DNA of 64,000 nucleotides from positions 3,100,001 to 3,164,000 of the forward strand of contig NZ_CP046115.1 in assembly GCF_009707385.1 (NCBI RefSeq), in the 5' to 3' direction. This DNA comes from Klebsiella oxytoca. GTDB taxonomy: Bacteria > Pseudomonadota > Gammaproteobacteria > Enterobacterales > Enterobacteriaceae. Each line of letters begins with the position of its first letter. Within the stretch, counting starts at the first letter, position 1. Shown here piece by piece: positions 16,856 to 23,944 of the stretch. The position numbers and the translations under genes are program-made. The notes beneath the pieces are model-generated. The model saw only the letters and a program-made list of their open reading frames with translations. It searched no databases and had not been told where the DNA came from.

Positions 16856-17937
16856 GATACGCGCTCCGCCGCGGCGCGCAGGGTGGCTTTTTCACGGGCG
16901 ATCGGCAGCAGCGCTTTCCCGTACTCCTGAGCATCATTGAGCGGATCGAAACCGCGGATCAGGAAGTTGCGTACGCCGAGGTCGTAATAATCGAGCAGCG
17001 CGTCGGCAACCTGTTCCGGGGTGCCTACCAGCGCGGTAGAGTTGTGGCCGCCGCCTACCAGCTGCGCAATTCCGGTCCACAGACGTTTATCTACCACCTT
17101 GCCCTGCGCTGCGGTGGCCTGCAGACGCTGCGCCCCGACGCTGTCGGGCTTGGCTTTGAAACCGTCTCCGCTCTGCGCCGCCCGTTCGGTGGCAACGTGC
17201 AGGATATGCTCGGCTTTTTCCCAGGCCTCCGCTTCGGTGGCGGCGATAATCGGCCGGAACGAGACGCTGAAGTCGATTTCGCGCTGATGTTTCGCCGCCT
17301 CGGCCCGCACGCGCTGGATGGTTTCCGCGGTCTGTGCCAGCGATTCCCCCCATAGCGCGAAGACGTTAGCGTGTTTACCGGCAACCGTAATCGCCGCTTC
17401 CGACGAGCCGCCGAAATAGAGAGGGATATGCGGTTTTTGCAGCGGGCGTATCGCCGACCACGCCTGCTGCGCCTGATAAAAATCATTGTCGATATCTACC
17501 GGCTGTTCGGCGGTCCAGATCTTACGGATGGTATCGAGAAAAGCGTCGGTGCGTGCATAGCGCTGGTCGTGATCGAGATAATCGCCGTCGCGGCGCTGCT
17601 CGGCGTCATTGCCGCCGCTGATGATATGCACCGCCAGCCGTCCCCCCAGCAGATGTTCAAGGGTGGCGAACTTACGCGCGGCGAGAGTTGGCGAGACAAA
17701 ACCGGGACGGTGGGCCAGCAGGAAACTAATACGTTGCGTTGACAGCCCGGCCAGCGCGGTTACCAGAAATCCGTCGGGTTGATCGGACCAGTGGCCTACC
17801 AGCAGGCGGTCAAACCCGGCGGCCTGGTGGGTTTGCGCAAAACGGACGATGTAATCGCGGTCAAAAATTGGGCCGACCGGGGCGATGGTTTCCGACGACA
17901 GGCGGTGGCCGATCATGCCGAGAAACTGAATGCTCAT
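16852..17937 (-). CDS. LLM-class flavin-dependent monooxygenase, SsuD-like
   Basis: A 361-residue luciferase-like monooxygenase related to alkanesulfonate monooxygenase SsuD, which uses FMNH2 from a separate reductase to cleave C-S bonds. Family segments include FDRLLVGHWSDQPDGFLV (about 43-60), HIISGGNDAEQRRDGDYLDH (about 104-123), IPLYFGGSSEAAI and ALVGTPEQVADALLDYYDLG near the end. It is the first gene of the leftward operon. In SsuD an Arg-x-His pair is present near residue 226; the aligned stretch here is VSFRPII, so the active site differs and the substrate is probably not a simple alkanesulfonate. No flavin reductase gene is in the cluster. Confidence 0.88.
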   Translation of the reverse strand: MSIQFLGMIGHRLSSETIAPVGPIFDRDYIVRFAQTHQAAGFDRLLVGHWSDQPDGFLVTALAGLSTQRISFLLAHRPGFVSPTLAARKFATLEHLLGGRLAVHIISGGNDAEQRRDGDYLDHDQRYARTDAFLDTIRKIWTAEQPVDIDNDFYQAQQAWSAIRPLQKPHIPLYFGGSSEAAITVAGKHANVFALWGESLAQTAETIQRVRAEAAKHQREIDFSVSFRPIIAATEAEAWEKAEHILHVATERAAQSGDGFKAKPDSVGAQRLQATAAQGKVVDKRLWTGIAQLVGGGHNSTALVGTPEQVADALLDYYDLGVRNFLIRGFDPLNDAQEYGKALLPIAREKATLRAAAERVS

Positions 17938-18022
17938 GCAGAACTCCTTGTAGCAGGATAATGAGTGGGCCGCCGCGGCGGCGCGTTTTCATTACCCTAT
18001 ACACGGGCCCTTAATGAACAAA

Positions 18023-18050
18023 ATGCATTTTTATCATATCTTAATATGCA
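18023..18050. promoter_or_regulatory. Candidate LysR site upstream of the sulfur operon
   Basis: ATGCATTTTTATC followed by TTAATATGCA (18041-18050) gives an interrupted dyad TGCAT…ATGCA about 90-115 bases upstream of the monooxygenase gene. The decamer TTAATATGCA recurs, inverted, in the LysR/dioxygenase divergent region, suggesting a shared operator. Confidence 0.45.
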
Positions 18051-18082
18051 AGATTAGCATTTATCAATATTATCTAGTTCTT

Positions 18083-18976
18083 TCAGTTAGATACGTTTAG
18101 CTGCTGAACGACTTTGCCGGCGAAAAAAGTCAGCGGCTGGCTTAGATTAGCCAGATTCTGCGCGTGAACCAGCCACAGATGCACCGCGGGTTGAAAATCC
18201 GTCAGCGACAATTCCGTCACCTCATCGCGCCACGGGCTGGCGGCCAGCGCGGCGCGCGGCACCAGGCCAAGCCCCAGCCCCTGCGCCACGAGGCTGATTT
18301 GCAGCTGAGCGCCGGCGGTCTCAACGTTCAGAGCTAAACGCAGCCCCTGGGACTGCAGCTCGCGAATCAGCCCGGCGCGCAGGCCGCAGCCGTCGGGATT
18401 AAGCACCCAGCCTTTTTCCGCGCAGTCGCGCAGCGCCCCGGCGCGCAGACGCCAGCTTTTGGCCGCAATCACCACGATATCCAGCGGGCACAGCAGCCGA
18501 CCGCTATAGCCCTCAGCAAAGCGTTGCAGCTCAGGTCCCATCGCCAGCACGCCGTCCAGCTCGACGCTCTCAAGACGCTTTTGCAGCAGACTGCTCCAGC
18601 CACAGGTCACCTGCGGCTGGAGGGAGGGAAACTGCTGGCGCAGCGCGGCCAGCGCCGGCTGTAGCGCAATTTCCGCCACGCTCTGCGGCACCCCAAGACG
18701 CAGGATGCCGTGCGGCTCCGCCTCAGGATCTAGCAGGCCATATAACTTTTTGGTTTCCCGCTTGATGCTCAGACACTGCTCGTAAACCCGATGCCCGGCG
18801 GCGGTCAGGGTGAGCGGCCGGGTCTGACGCTCAAGCAGCGTCACGTTGAGGGTTTGCTCCAGCCGCTGAAGTCGGCGGGTTATCGCCGATTGGGTGATGC
18901 CGAGATATTCTGCCGCCTGATTAAGCGAGGAGAACTGCACGGTGGCCAGCAGGGCGTCGATATCGTCGATACGCAT
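18083..18976 (-). CDS. LysR-family transcriptional regulator
   Basis: A 297-residue LysR regulator. The N-terminal helix-turn-helix is clear (SLNQAAEYLGITQSAITRRLQRLE, residues about 17-40, quoted as SLNQAAEYLG / TQSAITRRLQRLE), followed by the two-lobe effector domain (about 90-297). I chose the ATG at 18976 with an AAGGA site; the longer frame adds 43 improbable residues. It sits between the leftward transport/monooxygenase operon and the divergent dioxygenase-rhodanese pair, so it probably controls both. The ligand might be O-acetylserine-like, sulfate-related or the organosulfur substrate; nothing in the sequence decides. Confidence 0.9.
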   Translation of the reverse strand: MRIDDIDALLATVQFSSLNQAAEYLGITQSAITRRLQRLEQTLNVTLLERQTRPLTLTAAGHRVYEQCLSIKRETKKLYGLLDPEAEPHGILRLGVPQSVAEIALQPALAALRQQFPSLQPQVTCGWSSLLQKRLESVELDGVLAMGPELQRFAEGYSGRLLCPLDIVVIAAKSWRLRAGALRDCAEKGWVLNPDGCGLRAGLIRELQSQGLRLALNVETAGAQLQISLVAQGLGLGLVPRAALAASPWRDEVTELSLTDFQPAVHLWLVHAQNLANLSQPLTFFAGKVVQQLNVSN

Positions 18977-18996
18977 ATAATCCTTAATGTGATTTT

Positions 18997-19013
18997 TGCA
19001 TATTAATATATGC
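18997..19013. promoter_or_regulatory. Candidate LysR operator in the divergent region
   Basis: TGCATATTAA (18997-19006) is the reverse complement of the decamer seen upstream of the sulfur operon. Together with the next bases it forms the dyad GCATATTAATATATGC, in the 107-base gap between the LysR gene and the dioxygenase gene. Confidence 0.5.
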
Positions 19014-19083
19014 GGAAATTGCATTTTAATTATATTAACGCCTTTGCTAGCGTAAAGACCAGTCCCGACAACAGGAAGCGACC

Positions 19084-19680
19084 ATGACTGTACCGCGAGT
19101 GGCAAAATTACGTCAGTTTATTCACGATCTTGATGCCCTGCATCGCGAATTTGCCGAAGAGCCAGCCCTGCTCGATGCCGTGACCCTGCGCCTGGCCGAG
19201 CTGGTGAAAAAAGATGACTGGCTGCCGGAGGAGTACACCCTGCCGCATCCCCACCACTATCAGCAGTACCTGCTGCATGCCGATTCCGGACAGCGATTCT
19301 CCATTGTCAGCTTCGTCTGGGGGCCGGGGCAATCGACGCCGATTCACGATCATCGGGTGTGGGGCGCCATCGGCATGCTGCGCGGCGCGGAGGAGAATCA
19401 GCGCTACCGCCTGGACGATCGCGGCCAGCCGGTGGTCAGCGGCGTTGCCGAACGCCTCTCCCCCGGCGAAGTGGAAAAAATCTCTTCCCGCGACGGCGAT
19501 ATTCACCGGGTGAGCAACGCCCTCGCGGATAGCGTCTCAATCAGTATTCACGTTTACGGCGGCAATATCGGCGGTGTCAGGCGCGCGGTTTATACCCCGG
19601 AAGGCCTCGTCAAACCTTTTGTCTCCGGCTACTCCAATCGCCACTTACCCAATATCTGGGATCTCTCAAAGGATAATTAA
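19084..19680 (+). CDS. Cupin thiol dioxygenase (cysteine / 3-mercaptopropionate dioxygenase family)
   Basis: A 198-residue non-haem iron dioxygenase that oxidises a thiol to a sulfinate. The cupin metal ligands are His88 and His90 in PIHDHRVWG and His141 in GDIHRVSN. At the position of the substrate-binding Arg60 of mammalian cysteine dioxygenase there is Gln61 (YQQYLL), an Arg is present at 166/167 (GGVRR), and the Cys of the Cys-Tyr crosslink is replaced by Gly. From memory of the family this is the pattern of bacterial 3-mercaptopropionate dioxygenases rather than strict cysteine dioxygenases. It is followed one base later by the rhodanese gene. An AAGCG stretch and GGAAGCGACC precede the ATG. 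Confidence 0.9.
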   Translation: MTVPRVAKLRQFIHDLDALHREFAEEPALLDAVTLRLAELVKKDDWLPEEYTLPHPHHYQQYLLHADSGQRFSIVSFVWGPGQSTPIHDHRVWGAIGMLRGAEENQRYRLDDRGQPVVSGVAERLSPGEVEKISSRDGDIHRVSNALADSVSISIHVYGGNIGGVRRAVYTPEGLVKPFVSGYSNRHLPNIWDLSKDN

Positions 19681-19681
19681 T

Positions 19682-21262
19682 ATGCCCACCTGTTCTTATC
19701 GCCCTGCCGCCCAGCTGCGCCAGGCGCTGCTCGACGGCGCGGAGCTGGCGCTGATCGACGTTCGCGAAGAGGCCGAATTTGCCCGCAGCCATCCGCTGTT
19801 TGCCGCCAATCTGCCGCTCAGCAAGCTGGAGCTGGATATTTTTCGCCGCGTACCGCGCCTGACGACGCCGATTACCGTCTATGACGGCGGCGAAGGTCTG
19901 GCGGAACTGGCCGTCAAGCGCCTGCTGAGCTGGGGTTATCAGGATGTCGCGCTGCTGGAAGGTGGCCTCTCAGGTTGGCAGCGCAGCGGCGGGGAACTGT
20001 TTCAGGATGTGAATTCGCCGAGCAAAGCCTTCGGCGAGCTGGTAGAGAGCGAACGACATACCCCCTCGCTGAGCGCCGAGGAAGTGAAGACGCTGCTCGA
20101 TAGCCCACAGGAAGTGGTTATCGTCGACGCGCGGCGCTTCGATGAGTATCACACCATGAATATTCCCGGCAGCATCAGCGTGCCCGGCGGGGAGCTGGCG
20201 CTGCGTATTGAGAGTCTGCTCCCTTCGCCACAGACCCCGGCGATCGTCAACTGCGCGGGGCGCACGCGCAGTATTATCGGCACGCAGTCGCTGCGCAACG
20301 CCGGTTTGCCCAATCCGGTCTATGCATTGCGCAACGGCACCATCGGCTGGACCTTAGCCGGGCTTGACCTTGAGCACGGCCAGCAGCGGCGCTACGACGC
20401 CGATTCTCGCGCCTCGGCCGAACGCACGGCGGCGGTGAGACAGCTGGCGGAGCGCGCCGGCGTCGCCTTTATAGATAGCCAGACCCTTCAGCGCTGGCTG
20501 CGGCAGCCCGCACGCACCACTTACCTGTTCGACGTCCGCAGCCCGGAGGAGTACGCCGCAGGCCATCTGCCGCAGAGCGTCAGCGCCCCCGGCGGGCAGC
20601 TGGTGCAGGAAACCGACCATTTCGCCAGCGTGCGCGGCGCGCGCATCGTGCTGATTGCCGATGACGAGATACGCGCGCCGATAACGGCGTCCTGGCTGGC
20701 GCAGATGGGCTGGGAGGTAGCGGTTTTGCGCGACGCGCGCCTGGAAGATTTTAGCGAGCGCGGTACTCCCGCAGGCCGCGTACCGCCGGGTCCACAGGTG
20801 GAGGAGATATCTGCGCAGCAGCTGGCGGAACAGCTGCGGGAAGCGGGTACCGTGGTGCTGGACTTTACCACCAGCGCCAACTATGTCGCCCGGCATATAC
20901 CGGGCGCTTACTGGCTGATACGTTCGCAGCTGCGCGAGGCGCTGGAGGTTATTCCCTCCGCCAAACGTTACGTTGTCACCTGCGGCAGCAGCCTGCTGGC
21001 CCGCTACGCGGTACCTGAAGTGGCGGCATTAACCGGTAAACCGGTGCAGCTGCTGAGCGGCGGCACGCTGGCATGGATTGACGCCGGGCTGGCGCTGGAG
21101 CATGGCGAAACGCATCTGGCGACGCCGCGCAGCGATCGCTATCAGCGTCCGTATGAGGGCACCAATAACTCTCCGGCGGCAATGCAGGCCTACCTCGACT
21201 GGGAATTCGGCCTGGTTGAACAGCTGAAGCGCGATGGCACCCACGGGTTTAAAGTATTGTGA
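19682..21262 (+). CDS. Multidomain rhodanese (four rhodanese modules)
   Basis: A 526-residue cytosolic protein without signal peptide, built of four rhodanese modules: about residues 5-105, 128-232, 260-370 and 375-475. Only modules 2 (Cys191 in IVNCAGRTRS) and 4 (Cys434 in VVTCGSSLLAR) keep the active-site Cys. Modules 1 (VYDGGEG) and 3 (LIADDEIRAP) have Asp in its place and are probably structural. Active modules would carry a persulfide to an acceptor such as cyanide, thiol or sulfite. The ATG has an AAGGATAATTA ribosome site and follows the dioxygenase stop by one base, so the two products should act on one sulfur pathway. Confidence 0.9.
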   Translation: MPTCSYRPAAQLRQALLDGAELALIDVREEAEFARSHPLFAANLPLSKLELDIFRRVPRLTTPITVYDGGEGLAELAVKRLLSWGYQDVALLEGGLSGWQRSGGELFQDVNSPSKAFGELVESERHTPSLSAEEVKTLLDSPQEVVIVDARRFDEYHTMNIPGSISVPGGELALRIESLLPSPQTPAIVNCAGRTRSIIGTQSLRNAGLPNPVYALRNGTIGWTLAGLDLEHGQQRRYDADSRASAERTAAVRQLAERAGVAFIDSQTLQRWLRQPARTTYLFDVRSPEEYAAGHLPQSVSAPGGQLVQETDHFASVRGARIVLIADDEIRAPITASWLAQMGWEVAVLRDARLEDFSERGTPAGRVPPGPQVEEISAQQLAEQLREAGTVVLDFTTSANYVARHIPGAYWLIRSQLREALEVIPSAKRYVVTCGSSLLARYAVPEVAALTGKPVQLLSGGTLAWIDAGLALEHGETHLATPRSDRYQRPYEGTNNSPAAMQAYLDWEFGLVEQLKRDGTHGFKVL

Positions 21263-21267
21263 TTTCC

Positions 21268-21528
21268 CCCCGCTCGCGCTGCGCTTAGCGAGGCTACAGG
21301 AGCACCGCCGTTTGCGGGCCGGGATGGCACCGTGCCGGACCAGGGCTCCCCGCTTGCGCTGCGCTTAGCGGGGCTACAGGATCACCGCCGATTGCGGGCC
21401 GGGATGGCACCGTGCCGGACCAGGACTCCCCGCTTGCGCTGCGCTTAGCGGGGCTACAGGATAACCGCCGTTTGTGGGCCGGTAGCCCGGGCAAGGCGCG
21501 GCTTTATCGCGCCGCCCCCGGGAATTTC
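21268..21528. repeat. Tandem 80-bp REP-like array
   Basis: Three units begin at about 21268, 21348 and 21428, an exact 80-base period. Each starts with a palindrome of the form CCCCGCTTGCGCTGCGCTTA-GCGGGG and continues with ACAGGA…ACCGCCG…TTGCGGGCC. The third unit runs into a different GC-rich tail, GGTAGCCCGGGCAAGGCGCG (about 21481-21528). The array lies between converging genes; it can form strong hairpins and may end transcription in both directions. Confidence 0.85.
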
Positions 21529-21543
21529 TCGGCACCTGCGGAA

Positions 21544-22947
21544 TCAGAGCTCCGGAGTGGTTTTAAAGCCCATCAGCATCAGCATCGGCTCCTGCGCCGT
21601 GCCCGCCGGGTCGAAATGATAGCGGTTACCCTGGCGGTCGCCGCCGATATACCACGAAATCTCGGTTTTACCTTCAGCCAGCGCTTTACGTACTGCTTTA
21701 TCGACGTCGACCATCCGGTATTCCCGCTTGTAGTTGAGGTATAGCGATGCATCCGCGCTGTAGCTGCAGGACGGACGATGATTCCAGGTCACGCTGCTGG
21801 CGCTCCAGTCGTTGTTCGCCGGGTAGAAAAAAATCTGATCCGCGCCGTTGGTTTCCACTTTTCCACCGTAGATCCGCAGCTGGTATTTAAACAGCGAAGC
21901 GTCCTGTCCCTGCGGCAGCGGCGGGATCGGGAATTTCACCAGCGTCATGGTTTCCGGGTTATGCGTGCGCCCGCCGTTTTTCCAGTTGTCGCTCACCGTC
22001 AGGTTTTCCGGGGCGGCATGGGTCACCGTCGGCTCGGCGCTGTCCACCAGCGCGTTCTCCTCAACCGTTGTGAAGCCATACGGTACCGCGCTACCGCAGT
22101 CGATCCCTTTATTCATGCAGCGCTCGGTCATATAGCGCGCACCGTCGACCGTCCAGCCATTCATAAAATCCGCATGGGCGGTATAGATACTGCCCCAGCG
22201 CTCCTCGCGTACACCGCCGTTCATTACCGGGTCCATCGACAGCTGAACTTTCGCGGTATCCAACGACTGAATCTGCGGCAGAACGTAAGCGATGTTCATA
22301 TTCACCGTTGGAACTTTTACCGGATAATCAGCCGGACAGGCGCCGTTCACATCGTACGTCGCGTTGCTATGTCCGTGACCAGGTTTCAGATTGACGCCAT
22401 CCCAGCAGTCGGGGAACTGAATACCGATATTAAACTGCACCGCATCTCCCGCTTTACGCACTCCGCAGACTTCGCCGGCTTTATTGGTGTAGCCCTTGCC
22501 GTTAGCGCACAAAAACGTAATCCGCGAGCCGGGAGCCGAGCCGTGATGGTCGCCCGCCAGCAGTTCAAGGCCAGCCGGGAACGGATGCAGCGGATACTGC
22601 TCCACGCTGCTCGTCTGATAGTAGGTTTTCTGATAAGCCGGTGTCACCACCTGCCCATCCGGCAACCTCATCGACGGAGCCCAGTAGGCGGAGCTGTCGG
22701 CTTTATTATCGCAGGTCGTTTCCGGCTGGTCGCGCAGCGTCTGATAGGTGGACACCGCGTCGGTATGGGTATTGCCAAAAAAATCATGCCACATAGCCTG
22801 ATTCGGCTTGCCGAACATCATAATGGCGTCATCGCCCAACGTATGGTGATAAGCGCAGACCACGTGGGCCTGCGGGCCGGCATGAGCTGAAAACGCGCCG
22901 GCAGCCAGCAGCGGCGCGAGAGTTAAAGCGAACGGGTTCAATTTCAT
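21544..22947 (-). CDS. Secreted DUF1996-domain protein
   Basis: A 467-residue exported protein. A Sec signal peptide ends at about residue 23 (AFSAHA|GPQ). Residues about 30-260 match the DUF1996 pattern: an H-x-HxFFGNTHTD start, a CDNKADSSAYWAPSM segment, FPAGLELLAGDHHG, and the Cys/His-rich FPDCWDGVNLKPGHGHSN. DUF1996 is mostly known from fungi and actinobacteria and has no settled function. The C-terminal 130 residues (…SVTWNHRPSCSYS…VDVDKAVRKALAEGKTEISWYIGG) resemble DNRLRE/CBM-like beta-sandwich modules, suggesting polysaccharide binding (inference). An AAGGAGGAG ribosome site lies inside a possible hairpin. Confidence 0.8.
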   Translation of the reverse strand: MKLNPFALTLAPLLAAGAFSAHAGPQAHVVCAYHHTLGDDAIMMFGKPNQAMWHDFFGNTHTDAVSTYQTLRDQPETTCDNKADSSAYWAPSMRLPDGQVVTPAYQKTYYQTSSVEQYPLHPFPAGLELLAGDHHGSAPGSRITFLCANGKGYTNKAGEVCGVRKAGDAVQFNIGIQFPDCWDGVNLKPGHGHSNATYDVNGACPADYPVKVPTVNMNIAYVLPQIQSLDTAKVQLSMDPVMNGGVREERWGSIYTAHADFMNGWTVDGARYMTERCMNKGIDCGSAVPYGFTTVEENALVDSAEPTVTHAAPENLTVSDNWKNGGRTHNPETMTLVKFPIPPLPQGQDASLFKYQLRIYGGKVETNGADQIFFYPANNDWSASSVTWNHRPSCSYSADASLYLNYKREYRMVDVDKAVRKALAEGKTEISWYIGGDRQGNRYHFDPAGTAQEPMLMLMGFKTTPEL

Positions 22948-22950
22948 TTT

Positions 22951-22976
22951 GCACTCCTCCTTGTTTGAAGGAGTGC
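22951..22976 (-). promoter_or_regulatory. Hairpin overlapping the ribosome binding site of the DUF1996 gene
   Basis: On the mRNA, arms GCACUCCU and AGGAGUGC pair around a 10-base loop, 3 bases before the start codon. The 3' arm contains part of the AGGAGGAG ribosome site, so translation may be limited until the stem melts. Confidence 0.5.
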
Positions 22977-23017
22977 AGAGATAGCAGGCGCCCGGCGATG
23001 TTACACATCATCAAACA

Positions 23018-23764
23018 TCATTTCGCCTCATCGGTCCGCCCATCAGGCTCGCGCATAATCCATGAGTACTGAAACGACTTTGGCGCCGGGAAATGCGTAC
23101 GCCGGCGAAAAGACCCCAGCAGCTGCGGCGTGCAGTAGGTGCAGCTCCCCAGTCACTCCATGTTTTCCTCCGGCACCCCCGCGCTGCGCAGCAGGAGATG
23201 GGCAAAGGCCCGCAGATCGAACCAGACATTGTCGCCCCCGCTCGCTTGCGCTTGCTCCCCCTGCGACGCCGCCTGACGGGGCAGGAAAAGCTGTTCCCGA
23301 TGGCGTTTTACTAGCTCGCCCGCGGGCATCGCCAGCAGTGAATGATAAAAATCGCTGGAGACTTCATAGCAGCAGGGGTGAATATGCGGCCCGCTCACCA
23401 CCACCAGGTCTTGCGGGGCGACGTGATAACGCTGAAACAGCGCGAGGCTATTTTCAATGATCCCGCTAGCCGCACCGCGCCAGCCGGCGTGGACGCTGCA
23501 GATATAGCGTCCGTCCCGCGAAGCCATCAGCAGCGGCAGACAGTCGGCGGTCACCACGCCCATTTTCTGCCCGCGGATCGCAGTAAACATCGCATCGGCG
23601 TGGGGTCGTTCCGCCTGCAGCGCCCGATATTCATGCACGATGTTGCTGTGAACCAGTTTAACCGGCGCCATTTCGCTATAGGGAAAGGCGGCGGTTTCAT
23701 GCACGTCGAGGAAGGCATAGCGGATGCCGGGGATATCGCTTAATAAACGGGAGGTAAAAGACAT
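23018..23764 (-). pseudogene. YfiH-type laccase-domain (multicopper oxidase-like) protein with in-frame TGA
   Basis: The ATG at 23764 opens a frame of the YfiH/polyphenol-oxidase (purine nucleoside phosphorylase-like) family. Metal-site motifs are visible: VHSNIVHEY, GVVTADCLPLLM (about 92-103) and CSVHAGWRGAASGIIE (about 114-129), and GPHIHPCCYEV. The frame hits TGA at 23153-23155 after residue 203. Reading through it, the same frame continues for 45 codons with family-like sequence (LGSCTYCTPQLLGSFRRRTH…SFQYSWIMRE) to a second TGA at 23018-23020. The total of 248 codons matches the family length (about 243). So this is a nonsense-interrupted gene, a readthrough case or a sequencing error. 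It lies beyond the DUF1996 gene with REP-like repeats on the other side. Confidence 0.8.
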
Positions 23765-23828
23765 GATGCCCGGAAGAATCAGTGGATGATGATTTAACCT
23801 ATGCCAAAGTGGAGAGATGCGCAAGGCG

Positions 23829-23932
23829 GCTCCCCGGCTCGCGCTGCGCTTAGCCGGGCTACAATTTGCCTCCATCCCCAGCGGGCCGGTAGCCCGGGCA
23901 AGGCGCGGGTTTACCGCGCCGCCCCCGGGAAT
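23829..23932. repeat. REP-like composite repeat, second copy
   Basis: This block repeats, in the same orientation, the last unit and tail of the array at 21428-21528: CTCGCGCTGCGCTTAGCCGG then GGCCGGTAGCCCGGGCAAGG and a GCGCC-rich end. It lies between the laccase-domain gene and mhpT. Confidence 0.8.
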
Positions 23933-23944
23933 AGACGAAAATGC

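Noticed and set aside
21268..21528. Repeated units that might be taken for a CRISPR array
   Set aside because: The units are adjacent, 80 bases long and palindromic, without distinct spacers or nearby cas genes; they are REP-like.
23153..23155. Selenocysteine at the in-frame TGA of the laccase-domain gene
   Set aside because: The position is not a known catalytic Cys of the family and I see no SECIS-like loop of the fdhF kind after it; a nonsense change is simpler.
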